Part shown: positions 35,704-44,352 of the stretch, piece by piece | How the letters are laid out: each line of letters starts with the position of its first letter | Numbering within the stretch: the first letter of the stretch is position 1 | Source of the DNA: Enterovirga rhinocerotis | Lineage (GTDB): Bacteria; Pseudomonadota; Alphaproteobacteria; Rhizobiales; Beijerinckiaceae | Length of the DNA: 64,000 nt | NCBI RefSeq assembly: GCF_004363955.1 | Contig: NZ_SNZR01000011.1 | Coordinates: 1 to 64,000 of the forward strand | Reading direction: 5' to 3' | Made by a program: the position numbers and the translations under genes | The notes under the pieces: model-generated | What the model saw: only the letters and a program-made list of their open reading frames with translations | What the model was told of the DNA's origin: nothing | The model's database searches: none

Positions 35704-35754
35704 CATAAGTGAATGGAATGATTGGGTGCTTTATAGACGGCAATTCTGGATCGT
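35704..35754 (+). repeat. 51-bp imperfect direct repeat, copy B (LysR promoter)
   Basis: This copy ends 3 bases before the LysR start codon and matches 34003-34053 at about 36 of 51 positions in the same orientation. It likely includes the autoregulatory LysR site and the -10 region (TTTATA at 35730). Confidence 0.6.
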
Positions 35755-35757
35755 TGA

Positions 35758-36612
35758 ATGACCACGCTGGATGTCGACGCCGTGCAGGTGTTCGTTACCA
35801 TCGCCGATCTGCAGAGCTTCACCCGCGCCGCTGAGGCGCTCGGGAGCACGCAGGGAGCCATCAGCGTCAAGCTCAAACGGCTGGAAGACAGGCTTGGCCA
35901 GCGGCTTCTCGAACGGACTCCCCGCTCGGTGAGGCTATCGGCTCAAGGTGCGGTGTTTCTTGCGCCCGCCCGCGAATTCCTCGCGGCTCACGATCGTGCC
36001 TTGGCTGGCTTGTCATCCCCGCGCCGCCGCTTCGGCTTGGGCATCGCGGCCCACGTCGCAGGACCTGAGGTCCCAACGCTTCTCGCTCGACTCAACGCCC
36101 ACGATCCCGGTCTGACCATCGAAGTGCGGATGGACAATTCACGGGTGCTGCTGGACGCTTTCGATCGCGGCGAACTCGATGCGGCCATCATCCGGCGGGA
36201 AGACGACCGACGCGATGGCGAGGTGCTGGGGCCTGAGCATTTCGGTTGGTTCGCCGCCCCGCACTTCGAACATCGTCAGGGTGAGCCGTTGCGGCTGGCG
36301 GCGCTCTCGCCCGCCTGCGGCGTGCGCGACATCGCCGCCCGCGCGTTGGACTCGGCTGCCATCGCGTGGACGGAAGTCTTTCTTGGCGGCACATCATCGA
36401 TGGTGACGGCAGCAGTCTCGGCGGGCCTCGCCATCTCGGCCTTCTCCTGTCGACTGGCGCCTCCCGGTACCGTCGAGGTCAGCCGGCGCTTCGGTCTGCC
36501 GTCGCTGCCTTCCACCGAGGTCGTGATGTTTTCCACCCTCACTGATTCCAGATCCCGCGAGGCCCTGCGCACGCTCGCCGCTGCCTTCCGTGAGCATCGG
36601 CCAGTTCTGTAA
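35758..36612 (+). CDS. LysR family transcriptional regulator
   Basis: A 284-residue LysR protein. The N-terminal winged HTH (about residues 1-62) reads VFVTIADLQSFTRAAEALGS then TQGAISVKLKRLEDRLG, and a LysR substrate-binding domain follows. The repeat at its promoter recurs near the DHA2 pump at 34003, and LysR regulators typically control a divergent neighbour. I infer that the original target was the pump and that the hydrolase/GlxA pair was later placed between them. A weak hairpin (AGCG/CGCT with AAAC/GTTT) follows the stop. Confidence 0.88.
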   Translation: MTTLDVDAVQVFVTIADLQSFTRAAEALGSTQGAISVKLKRLEDRLGQRLLERTPRSVRLSAQGAVFLAPAREFLAAHDRALAGLSSPRRRFGLGIAAHVAGPEVPTLLARLNAHDPGLTIEVRMDNSRVLLDAFDRGELDAAIIRREDDRRDGEVLGPEHFGWFAAPHFEHRQGEPLRLAALSPACGVRDIAARALDSAAIAWTEVFLGGTSSMVTAAVSAGLAISAFSCRLAPPGTVEVSRRFGLPSLPSTEVVMFSTLTDSRSREALRTLAAAFREHRPVL

Positions 36613-36646
36613 GCGAAAACGGTCTGGCGGTTTCCGCTCGGACTAT

Positions 36647-36688
36647 GTGTGAGAGGGGGCGGTGTGAGAGGGCTATAGCCCTTCGTCA
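36647..36688. repeat. 11-bp direct repeat and 14-bp palindrome, possible IS end
   Basis: GTGTGAGAGGG occurs at 36647 and 36662. The second copy runs into the perfect palindrome AGGGCTATAGCCCT at 36669-36682. The gap 36613-37054 also holds the transposase relic; the palindrome may be an IS terminus or a terminator for the LysR gene. Confidence 0.35.
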
Positions 36689-36766
36689 CAACCGCGGATC
36701 ATACGCCATCGCCCGCTTCGCTTCTGCTCGAGCATGACCGGATTGGGGCCGTCTCTGGACGGACAG

Positions 36767-36895
36767 CTATCGCGTGGCGAATGCAGGATAGCTGCCCTTC
36801 TGCACCCGACCTGGTCCTGTCTGGACCGGGTTGCGAACTCGTTCGGGGTTAGGCCGCCTAAGCTCGTGTGCGGCCGGTGAAGGTTGTAGCCGATC
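36767..36895 (-). pseudogene. IS3/IS481-type transposase C-terminal relic
   Basis: The minus strand reads YNLHRPHTSLGGLTPNEFAT, the end of the DDE domain of IS3- or IS481-type transposases, around 36837-36888. Upstream residues are only weakly similar and no complete gene is present. Together with the IS5-type relic at 32.1 kb it brackets the efflux/regulator module. Confidence 0.6.
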
Positions 36896-37054
36896 CCCAG
36901 CCGGACGACGCTATTCCGCAGCGCGCGCTCGCAAGCACCGGGCGGAACCCTCTCGTCGAAGCTCAGCCTCGCTGATCGCCGGGCAGTCGATGTCCGCCGG
37001 CTCGGATGACCACGTGCTCTCGACACCCGAGAGCCTATCGCCGGAGGGCTTCCC

Positions 37055-37681
37055 TCACTTGTCGCGATGGGTGCGCACACCCGGTGGGAAATCCATCTTG
37101 AACATCTGTTCGGGGCCGACGACGAAATACTCATCGTAGCCGGCCCGCATCACGGGTTGCATGCCGCCCGTATCGACGATGCCGTCTTCGATGAAGGCGT
37201 CGTCGATATAGATCCCGACGACTTGGCCGATCACGAGGGCGTAGCGCGTCTGGCCGTCGACGCCGACCATCGGGATGGATTGGACCCATTTGCATTCGAG
37301 CGCGGCGGGTGCCCCCTTGACGCGGGGCGGCTTCACGAAGCGGGACGGCTCCGCCTCGATGGCGGCGAAGTCGAATTCGCTTTCGCCGCGGGCCAGCGGC
37401 GTCGCTGTCTGGTTCATCTCGTTGCGCTGACCGAAACACGAGAAGGAGCAGGTGAACTCGCCGGTCTCTTCCGCGAAAGCCCGGGAATCCTTGTCGCCCG
37501 CCGCCGAAAAGCCCACCATGTGCGGGCGGTCCGACAGGATGGTGAAATACGAATAGGGCGAGCAGTTGAGACGGCCCATCGCGTCGAGCGTCGTGATCCA
37601 CCCGATCGGGCGCGGCCCGACCAGGGCCTTGAAGGGATCGTAGCGCAGGCCGTGATCGCCGATCCTGACGTCGTATTGCAT
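37055..37681 (-). CDS. Flavin reductase family protein
   Basis: A 208-residue flavin-reductase-like (DIM6/NTAB) protein with an FMN-binding split barrel. It includes GPRPIGWITTLDAMGRLNCS near residue 22, then YSYFTILSDRPHMVGFS, the usual FMN contact regions. Such proteins supply reduced flavin to a monooxygenase or act on their own. The start at 37681 is chosen at the family N-terminus with GAGGT about 9 bases upstream; the frame is open far upstream. No partner monooxygenase is present nearby. It follows the CaiB gene by 49 bases. Confidence 0.87.
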   Translation of the reverse strand: MQYDVRIGDHGLRYDPFKALVGPRPIGWITTLDAMGRLNCSPYSYFTILSDRPHMVGFSAAGDKDSRAFAEETGEFTCSFSCFGQRNEMNQTATPLARGESEFDFAAIEAEPSRFVKPPRVKGAPAALECKWVQSIPMVGVDGQTRYALVIGQVVGIYIDDAFIEDGIVDTGGMQPVMRAGYDEYFVVGPEQMFKMDFPPGVRTHRDK

Positions 37682-37730
37682 GGTCTGATACCTCGTTCTC
37701 GCGTCGACCCGCCGGAGACCCGGTGGAGGA

Positions 37731-38969
37731 TCACGCCGTCGTTTCGCGACGCCCGTCCGCTTGCGAGTGTCCGGTTGCCGTGGGTTCAAAGGCCGCTCGC
37801 GCGGCGAAGAGGGCCTCGAGCCGACGCCCGTCACACCCCGCCTCGCGCAGGATCTCGCGCGTATGCTCCCCGATCTGCGGTGCGTGTCGGCGCACCGCGC
37901 CATCGTGTCCGCTGATGGTGCTTGGACAGCCGATGCTCCACATCGGCCCTTCGCTCGGGTGCTCCGTCTCGGTGAGGAGGCCGACCTCGTAGAGGTAGTC
38001 CTCGTCCAGAAGGTTCTCGACGGACCGCAATTCCATGGCCGGCACGTCCATCTTCGAGAGCGCCTCCAGCCAGTAGGCGGTCGGCCGCCGCGCGAGCTCC
38101 CGGGCGCGCAGGGAAAAGAACTCGGTGATGTGATGGATGCGGGCCGGCCCCGTGTTGAAACGGCTGTCTTCCTTGAGCTCCGGGCGCCCCATGGCGTCGA
38201 AAAGCGCCAAGACCTGCGCATCGGTGTTCGTCGTGATGCAGATGTAACCGTCGCTCGTCGCGACCGGAGCCGCATTCGGGTCGAGGAGCCTCAGGTCTCC
38301 GGCGTCGCCGAGAGCGGGCATGAAGGTCCGGCCGTACATGTGCTCGCTCAAGAGCAGAGCGACGAAGCTCTCGTACATCGGGATCTCGAGATGCCGGACC
38401 GTCCCCGTCCGCTCACGGTCGAAGAGCGCCATCATGATCTGGGTCGCGACCATCGTGGCTGCCATCCGGTCGATGACGACGAAGGGGACGTAGGCGGGCT
38501 CTCCTCCGGAGCGCTTCGCCATCAGCGAGGCGAGCCCGCTCGCACCCTGCAGCACCGAATCGTAGGCAGGCCGATCGCGCCAGGGACCCTTCTGCGAGAA
38601 GCCGACGACGCTGCACGTCACGGCCTTGGGGTTCACCGCGGCGATGTCCTGCGGGGTGAGACCGAGGCGGCGGATCGCGGCCGGACGCATGTTCTGCAGA
38701 ACGACGTCAGCGCTCGCGATGACGTCGAGCAGTGCCGCGCGGCCCTCGGGGTGCTTGAGGTCCAGCGCGATGCTCCGCTTGTTGCGGTTCATGTGGAGGA
38801 ATTTCCCCGGCATCCCCGGCGTCGGCGAGGGCCCGGCGATCCAGCGCATGACGTCCCCGCCCTTGCTCTCGACCTTGATCACGTCAGCCCCCGCATCGGC
38901 GAGGATCTGGGTCGCGTAGGGACCGACGACGGCTGACGTGAGATCGACGACCCGGATGGTGCTGAGCAT
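37731..38969 (-). CDS. CaiB/BaiF family CoA transferase
   Basis: A 412-residue type III CoA transferase. The N-terminus IRVVDLTSAVVGPYATQILA and the following ADVIKVESKGGDVMR are typical. The catalytic Asp region reads YDSVLQGASGLASL. These enzymes move CoA between carboxylic acids in the cytoplasm. The frame is open to 39128, overlapping the potA end, but the ATG at 38969 gives the family N-terminus. It is encoded downstream of the pot/hyu operon with a 148-base gap, so cotranscription is possible. Confidence 0.88.
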   Translation of the reverse strand: MLSTIRVVDLTSAVVGPYATQILADAGADVIKVESKGGDVMRWIAGPSPTPGMPGKFLHMNRNKRSIALDLKHPEGRAALLDVIASADVVLQNMRPAAIRRLGLTPQDIAAVNPKAVTCSVVGFSQKGPWRDRPAYDSVLQGASGLASLMAKRSGGEPAYVPFVVIDRMAATMVATQIMMALFDRERTGTVRHLEIPMYESFVALLLSEHMYGRTFMPALGDAGDLRLLDPNAAPVATSDGYICITTNTDAQVLALFDAMGRPELKEDSRFNTGPARIHHITEFFSLRARELARRPTAYWLEALSKMDVPAMELRSVENLLDEDYLYEVGLLTETEHPSEGPMWSIGCPSTISGHDGAVRRHAPQIGEHTREILREAGCDGRRLEALFAARAAFEPTATGHSQADGRRETTA

Positions 38970-39117
38970 TGCGAACGACCGCCTGGACGAACAAGCCGGC
39001 CTAGCCGGAGTGAGACCTCTCGCGCCGATCGTCGTCGGCGGAGCGTCATGAAATGCCTCGGATCCGCAAACCGGCGGTCTTCGACGATGGCAGTGCCGGG
39101 ACGAGCCCGGGCCGGCC

Positions 39118-40236
39118 CTATTCGCCAACCACCAGCGCGGTGGTCGGCGCCCAGTCGACCCGGAATCGGGCGCCCGGCGAAAGATCCGGCGGCTCGTTCG
39201 ACGCCGGTGTCTCGGCCTTGATCGACACGTCGTTTTCCAGCCGCAGATCGAGACGGATCGTCGGGCCTGCGAAGGTCGCGAGTTCCAGCGTCGCGGGAAG
39301 GCCGCGGGTATCCGTGCCGGGCAGGACCGAGATCGCTTCGTATCGAAGCGCGACGCTCACCTCGTCGCCGAGCGAGAGCGGCCGATGGCTGATGGCGTCG
39401 TAGCTCACGCCGCGATGCTCCAGCCGAACCTCGCCCCCGACCCCGAGCCCAGTGACCGTACCGGGCAGAAAGTTGGAATGGCCGATGAATTCGGCCACGA
39501 ACCGGCTCTCCGGCCGGTGATAGATCTGCCGCGGTGTCCCCATCTGGACGATGTGACCGGCCTGCAGCACCGCGATGCGGTCCGACATCGTCATCGCCTC
39601 CTCCTGGTCATGGGTGACGAAGATGAAGGTGCTCCGGGTCGAACGCTGGATCCGCCTCAGCTCGGACTGCATCTGGATGCGCAACTGAAGGTCGAGTGCG
39701 CTCAGGGGCTCGTCGAGGAGGAGAACGGCGGGTTCGTTCACGAGCGCCCGGGCGATCGCGATGCGCTGCTTCTGGCCGCCGCTCAGCGCCTCGACCGGAC
39801 GGTCCGCGAAGCTCTCCATGCGCACCATCGCGAGCGCGTCGTCGACCTTGCTGCGAACGGTCGCGGCCGGCACGCGCTTCATCTCGAGCCCGAAGGCGAT
39901 GTTCTCGCGAATGGACATGTGCGGGAACAGGGCGAGGTGCTGAAACACCATGTTCGTCCTGCGCTTGGCCGGAGACAGATGCACCACGCTCTCGCCGGCG
40001 ATCACGATGTCGCCGGAGGTCGGCTGCTCGAAGCCGCCGATCATCCGCAGCAGGGTCGTCTTGCCGCAGCCGCTCGGTCCGAGCAGGGAGAAAAACTCTC
40101 CCTGCCGGACGACGAGATCGGTCGGATGCAGCGCGACGGCGCTTCCGAAGCGCTTCTCGAGCCGGCGGATGTCGACCATCGCCGTCCCGGCCGCGGAATC
40201 GTCCGAAGGTGGCTGCGCGGGAGCGAGCGTCGTCAT
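39118..40236 (-). CDS. potA: Spermidine/putrescine-type ABC transporter ATP-binding protein
   Basis: A 372-residue ATPase of the polyamine/opine/iron importer family. Walker A is GPSGCGKTT at residues 53-61, the signature LSGGQKQR and Walker B LLLDEPLSALD are intact, and a C-terminal TOBE-like domain follows after about residue 260. It is the last gene of hyuB-hyuA-potC-potD-potA on the minus strand. The partner permease PotB is on the opposite strand at 47460. The ligand is unknown; the HyuAB neighbours suggest an amide- or hydantoin-like compound. Confidence 0.88.
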   Translation of the reverse strand: MTTLAPAQPPSDDSAAGTAMVDIRRLEKRFGSAVALHPTDLVVRQGEFFSLLGPSGCGKTTLLRMIGGFEQPTSGDIVIAGESVVHLSPAKRRTNMVFQHLALFPHMSIRENIAFGLEMKRVPAATVRSKVDDALAMVRMESFADRPVEALSGGQKQRIAIARALVNEPAVLLLDEPLSALDLQLRIQMQSELRRIQRSTRSTFIFVTHDQEEAMTMSDRIAVLQAGHIVQMGTPRQIYHRPESRFVAEFIGHSNFLPGTVTGLGVGGEVRLEHRGVSYDAISHRPLSLGDEVSVALRYEAISVLPGTDTRGLPATLELATFAGPTIRLDLRLENDVSIKAETPASNEPPDLSPGARFRVDWAPTTALVVGE

Positions 40237-40267
40237 CGGTGATGGTCCATCCTGTCGGTCGCGCGCG

Positions 40268-41359
40268 TCAGGCGCTCTTGACCCGGTTCCACGCTTCGAC
40301 CCATTCGGACAGGTCGGACGGGAAGCGGTAGCCGGTGATCTTCAAGCCCCGCTCCTTGATGTCGAAGCCCGCCTGCCGGCGCTCCTCGGGGGTCAGGAGA
40401 GCGGCGCCCTTTGCCGACGCGGTCGGGTAGCCGCTGAGCCGTGTGAGCGCGGCTCCCACCTCCGGATCGAGCACTGCATTCAGGACAGCCTGCGCGGCAG
40501 CCGGATCCCTGACGTTCTTCGGCATGAAGTAGCCTTCCGTCCAGACGATCACGCCCTCCTTCGGCCAGCCGGTGGCGATGTCCATGCCACGCCTGTTGAG
40601 AGTGACCCGGATCGGAATCTGACCGCTGCTGATGACGCATTCGCCGCTGCCCATCAGGTTGATCGCCTGAGCCTGGGTCTGCCAGAGGGCCCTGACGTTC
40701 TTCTTCTTCGAGATCATGAACTTGGCGAATTCGCCGATCTCGGCGCGGGTCGCCTTCTCCGGGGCGGAATGGCCGAGATAGAGGGCGGCCGCGTAAAGCG
40801 AGTAATAGGGCTGGTCGAGCCAGGCGATGCGCCCTGCGAACCGATCGTCGTAAAGGAGGCCGAAGGTGTTGGTCTCCTCTTCAGGCAGCTTAACCTCTGC
40901 CTTGTTGTAGATGACCGTATCGAAGCCCCAGAAGAGCGGAATGATGAAGGTCTTGCCGTCGCGCTCGATCACGTCGCTTTTGACGAGATCCGAGAGGTCG
41001 GCAAGGTTCGGCATCTTGGCGGGATCGATGGGGAAGGCCTTCTCGTCGCCCGACGCGGCCCCCATCACGGGCTGGCGCAGGATTTCGGTCACGCCGCAAT
41101 AGAGGGCGTGGCGCGGTCCTCCGGGAGCATTGATGCGGGCGATGACGTCGGCCGATGACAGGTAGGGGCCGTTGTTGAGAGTGACGTTGGAGAGCCGCTC
41201 GACCATCGGGCCGACCGGATCCTGCATCACGCTGGCGAGGATCAGGACGTCGAGACGCTTCGGGGCGGCAAGTGCCGAGACCGGCAGCCCGGCGGCAGCC
41301 GCGGCGCCCAGGCCGCCAGCCGCGAGGATCTGACGCCTGTTCAAAGAATCTTGGGTCAC
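40268..41359 (-). CDS. potD: Spermidine/putrescine-type extracellular solute-binding protein
   Basis: A 363-residue periplasmic binding protein of the PotD/PotF class. It starts at GTG with AGGAGA 7 bases upstream, and the N-terminus NRRQILAAGGLGAAAAAG looks like a twin-arginine export signal, so the protein may be exported folded. It contains FGFDTVIYNKAEV-like and WGFDTVIYNK segments, typical of the family. It lies between potC and potA, with about 31 bases on each side. Whether the ligand is a polyamine cannot be judged without the binding-site alignment. Confidence 0.86.
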   Translation of the reverse strand: MTQDSLNRRQILAAGGLGAAAAAGLPVSALAAPKRLDVLILASVMQDPVGPMVERLSNVTLNNGPYLSSADVIARINAPGGPRHALYCGVTEILRQPVMGAASGDEKAFPIDPAKMPNLADLSDLVKSDVIERDGKTFIIPLFWGFDTVIYNKAEVKLPEEETNTFGLLYDDRFAGRIAWLDQPYYSLYAAALYLGHSAPEKATRAEIGEFAKFMISKKKNVRALWQTQAQAINLMGSGECVISSGQIPIRVTLNRRGMDIATGWPKEGVIVWTEGYFMPKNVRDPAAAQAVLNAVLDPEVGAALTRLSGYPTASAKGAALLTPEERRQAGFDIKERGLKITGYRFPSDLSEWVEAWNRVKSA

Positions 41360-41390
41360 GAGCGATCTCCTGTGTGGCACGAAGAAGGGA

Positions 41391-42245
41391 TCAACGAGGT
41401 TGACGGGCCGCCCGAGCAGCCAGGGCAAAACCGATGATGGAAGTGACCGCGGAGACCGCGATGTTGAGAACGCCGACTGCGGGAATGTACGGCTCGGCGT
41501 TCTGGGTGATGACGCTCCAGAGCAGCAGCGGCATCGTGGCGTCCTGGCCGACGACGAAGACGCTGCGGATGAACTCGTCGAAAGAAAGCGTGAAGCAGAA
41601 GATCGTCGTCGCCAGAATACCCGGCATGATGATCGGCAGGACGATGCGCCGGAACAGGACCAGCCCTTCCGCGCCGAGATCCTGCGCGGCCTCCTCGAGG
41701 CTTTTGTCGAAGCCCTGAATGCGCGGATAGAGGGTCAGGAACGCGAAGGGCATGACGTATGTCGCCTGGGCGACCAGGATGCTGGTGAACAGGCCGAAGG
41801 GAAATCCGAGGTAGCCCAGGAAGATCAGCAGCATGATGCCGCCGACGACCCCCGGGATGATCACCGGCAGGAGGATGATCTGCAGCAGGAGTGGCTTGCC
41901 CGAGAACGTCGCCCGGAAGCCGAGCGCCATCGTGAGCGCGAGCAGGCAGGACAGCACCGCGACAGCGACGCCGAGCAGGATGCTGTTCCCGAGCGCGAGG
42001 AGGATGTCGCGCTGGTGGACGAGGCCCGTGTACCAGCGCAGCGTGAAACCGCGGAAGGGCAGGCCGATCGTGTCGGAATCGTTGAAAGACAGGACAAACA
42101 GAACGACGAGTGGGCCATACAGGAAGACCAGAAAGAGGCCGATATAGCCGCGGAGCACCACCTGCCATCCGCTCGCGCGGAATGGCGAGCGGATGAAGGT
42201 GCTCCGCGCCACGGGCGCGCTGCCGGTGGCCGCCACCGCGCTCAT
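41391..42245 (-). CDS. potC: Spermidine/putrescine-type ABC transporter permease (PotC-like)
   Basis: A 284-residue inner-membrane permease with six hydrophobic segments and the EAA loop EEAAQDLGAEGLVLFRRIVL, which contacts the ATPase. Its ATG overlaps the hyuA stop by 4 bases, linking transport and catabolism in one transcript. The second permease of the pair is encoded at 47460-48332 on the plus strand. Confidence 0.88.
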   Translation of the reverse strand: MSAVAATGSAPVARSTFIRSPFRASGWQVVLRGYIGLFLVFLYGPLVVLFVLSFNDSDTIGLPFRGFTLRWYTGLVHQRDILLALGNSILLGVAVAVLSCLLALTMALGFRATFSGKPLLLQIILLPVIIPGVVGGIMLLIFLGYLGFPFGLFTSILVAQATYVMPFAFLTLYPRIQGFDKSLEEAAQDLGAEGLVLFRRIVLPIIMPGILATTIFCFTLSFDEFIRSVFVVGQDATMPLLLWSVITQNAEPYIPAVGVLNIAVSAVTSIIGFALAARAARQPR

Positions 42246-44338
42246 GCCGCGAGCCGCTTCGCTTCGTCGATCGGCAGCGTGAGCATCAGGCCGCGCTGCT
42301 CGGTGACGCGTCCTTGGGCTCCGAACGGGATGAAGTTCGCCGTGACGATCTCCTGCACCAGCGCCGGCCCCTCGATCACGTTTCCGGGCCGCAGGCGCGA
42401 TCCGTCATAGACGGGAAGGTCGATCTCTCCGCCGGCATCCTTCAGCCAGGCCCGGCTGGTGGTCAGAAGGGCGCCCGAGGCATCCGCAGCCGACAGGGAG
42501 GCGCTTTCGAGGCCGCCTTCGGAGGCGGTGCCGACTGCGTCAAGCGACCATTCGGTGAATTCGACGCGTTCGCCGGGCGAGCGGACCGCGTAGAAGGTCT
42601 CGTGCAGTTGGTGGAAGCTCTCCACGAGACCGGGAAGATCGGCCGGCTCGATCCGGTCCTTCTCGAACGCGAGCGAAATCTGCCAGACCTGTCCCGCATA
42701 GCGCGCTTCCACGCTGTAGCGGAGCACGCGCTTGCTCGGTTCGACCGCCATCCGGTCAAGGAAGGCGACGCCCTCCTGCCGCAGGCCGGCCAGGATGGTG
42801 TTCACGCCCTCGTAGTCGAACCGCTCCGAACTCGTGAACAGCGAGCGAGCGAAGCCCATCTTGATCTCGCCGGTCATGATCCCGTAGGCGCTGAGGACAC
42901 CGGCCGCACGAGGGATGAGCACCTGAGCGATGCCGAGTTCGCGGGCGATGGTCCCGGCATGCAGGCCGCCGGCGGCGCCTCCCGAAACGAGGACGAACTG
43001 ACGCGGGTCGACGCCGCGGCGGATCGTGATGTCCTGAATGGCCGCGATCATGTTCTGTTCGGCGACAAGGCAGACGAGTTCCGCCGCCTCCATGAGGCCG
43101 AGCCCCAGGGGCGTCGCGACATGCTCGGCGATCGCGCGCTCCGCCGCGCCGACGTCGAGCTCGATCTGGCCGCCGGCGAAATGGCCCGGCAGGAGGAGCC
43201 CGCGTACGAGATTGGCGTCCGTCACCGTCGGCCGGGTTCCGCCACGGCCGTAGCACGCCGGTCCCGGCATCGCGCCCGCGCTTTCAGGGCCGACATGGAT
43301 GAAGCCCCCGGCATCGACCCTTGCGATCGATCCGCCGCCGGCCCCGATCGTCTTCACCTCGACGGACGGGATGCCGAACATGTGGTCGCCGATCATGCCC
43401 TCGCGGTGCATGGGCGTCTTCCAGTCGACGCTGACGCTCACCTCGAAGCTCGTACCGCCCATGTCGGTGGTCAGGACGTTGCCCTTGGTGACGCCTTCCT
43501 GGCGGCTCAGGCGGCAACCGGCCTGCGGCGCAGCCGAGGGGCCCGACAGGCACAACGAGATGGGCCGCGAGACGATCTCGGCGGGGGAGGTCCTCCCGCC
43601 ACTCGATGCGATGAACGTCAGGACGCCCTTGAAGCCGGACGCCGCGAGGCGCTCGCTGATCTCGCCGATGCGCTTCTGCACCAGAGGCTTGAGAGAGGCA
43701 TCGATCGCGACGGCCGACGTGCGGCGATACTCGCGGATCGACGGATTGACCTGATGGCCGAGGCTGTACGGGACGCCCGGCATCTCCTCTTCGATCAGGG
43801 CACCGATCCGCAACTCGTGGTCCGGGTTGACGATCGACCAGAGCAGCGAGACGGCGACGGCTTCAACGCCGTATTCCTTCAGGCGCCGAATGGCGCGGCG
43901 CGCATCGGCCTCGTCGAGGGCGATCTCGACCCCTCCCTCGGCGTTGACGCGTTCCCTCACGCCCAGCGTCAGACGGCGCGGAATGTAGGGCGGCGGATAG
44001 TCGACGTAGAAATCGTAGGAATCGGCCTTTCCGCCTTCGCGGATCAGAAGAGTGTCCCGGAACCCGTCCGTGCACAGAAGACCCGTCTTGGCCTGCTTGC
44101 CCTCGAGGATGGCGTTCGTCGCGATGGTCGTGCCGACGGCGAAGCTGTCGCATCGCCCGAGGAATGTCGCGGTGTCGAGATCGAGGGATTTCGCGATCCC
44201 CGCGATCCCATTCAGGATCCCGTCGGCGATGTTGGCCGGCGTGGTCGACGCCTTGAAGATGTCGATCTGCGCGCCGTCGGACCGCAGCACAAGGTCGGTG
44301 AAGGTGCCGCCGACATCGGCGGACAATTCGTAGGTCAT
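42242..44338 (-). CDS. hyuA: Hydantoinase/oxoprolinase family protein, subunit A
   Basis: A 698-residue protein of the HyuA family, with the actin-like ATP-binding N-terminus ELSADVGGTFTDLVL and the central DMGGTSFEVSVS and GGAAGGLHAG motifs. With HyuB it forms ATP-dependent enzymes that open N-methylhydantoin or 5-oxoproline rings; related pairs are acetone/acetophenone carboxylases. It lies 14 bases after hyuB and overlaps potC. The coupling to a PotABCD-type importer favours a nitrogen-containing ring or amide as substrate, but carboxylase function is not excluded. Confidence 0.9.
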   Translation of the reverse strand: MTYELSADVGGTFTDLVLRSDGAQIDIFKASTTPANIADGILNGIAGIAKSLDLDTATFLGRCDSFAVGTTIATNAILEGKQAKTGLLCTDGFRDTLLIREGGKADSYDFYVDYPPPYIPRRLTLGVRERVNAEGGVEIALDEADARRAIRRLKEYGVEAVAVSLLWSIVNPDHELRIGALIEEEMPGVPYSLGHQVNPSIREYRRTSAVAIDASLKPLVQKRIGEISERLAASGFKGVLTFIASSGGRTSPAEIVSRPISLCLSGPSAAPQAGCRLSRQEGVTKGNVLTTDMGGTSFEVSVSVDWKTPMHREGMIGDHMFGIPSVEVKTIGAGGGSIARVDAGGFIHVGPESAGAMPGPACYGRGGTRPTVTDANLVRGLLLPGHFAGGQIELDVGAAERAIAEHVATPLGLGLMEAAELVCLVAEQNMIAAIQDITIRRGVDPRQFVLVSGGAAGGLHAGTIARELGIAQVLIPRAAGVLSAYGIMTGEIKMGFARSLFTSSERFDYEGVNTILAGLRQEGVAFLDRMAVEPSKRVLRYSVEARYAGQVWQISLAFEKDRIEPADLPGLVESFHQLHETFYAVRSPGERVEFTEWSLDAVGTASEGGLESASLSAADASGALLTTSRAWLKDAGGEIDLPVYDGSRLRPGNVIEGPALVQEIVTANFIPFGAQGRVTEQRGLMLTLPIDEAKRLAA

Positions 44339-44352
44339 CGTCAGATCCGAGA

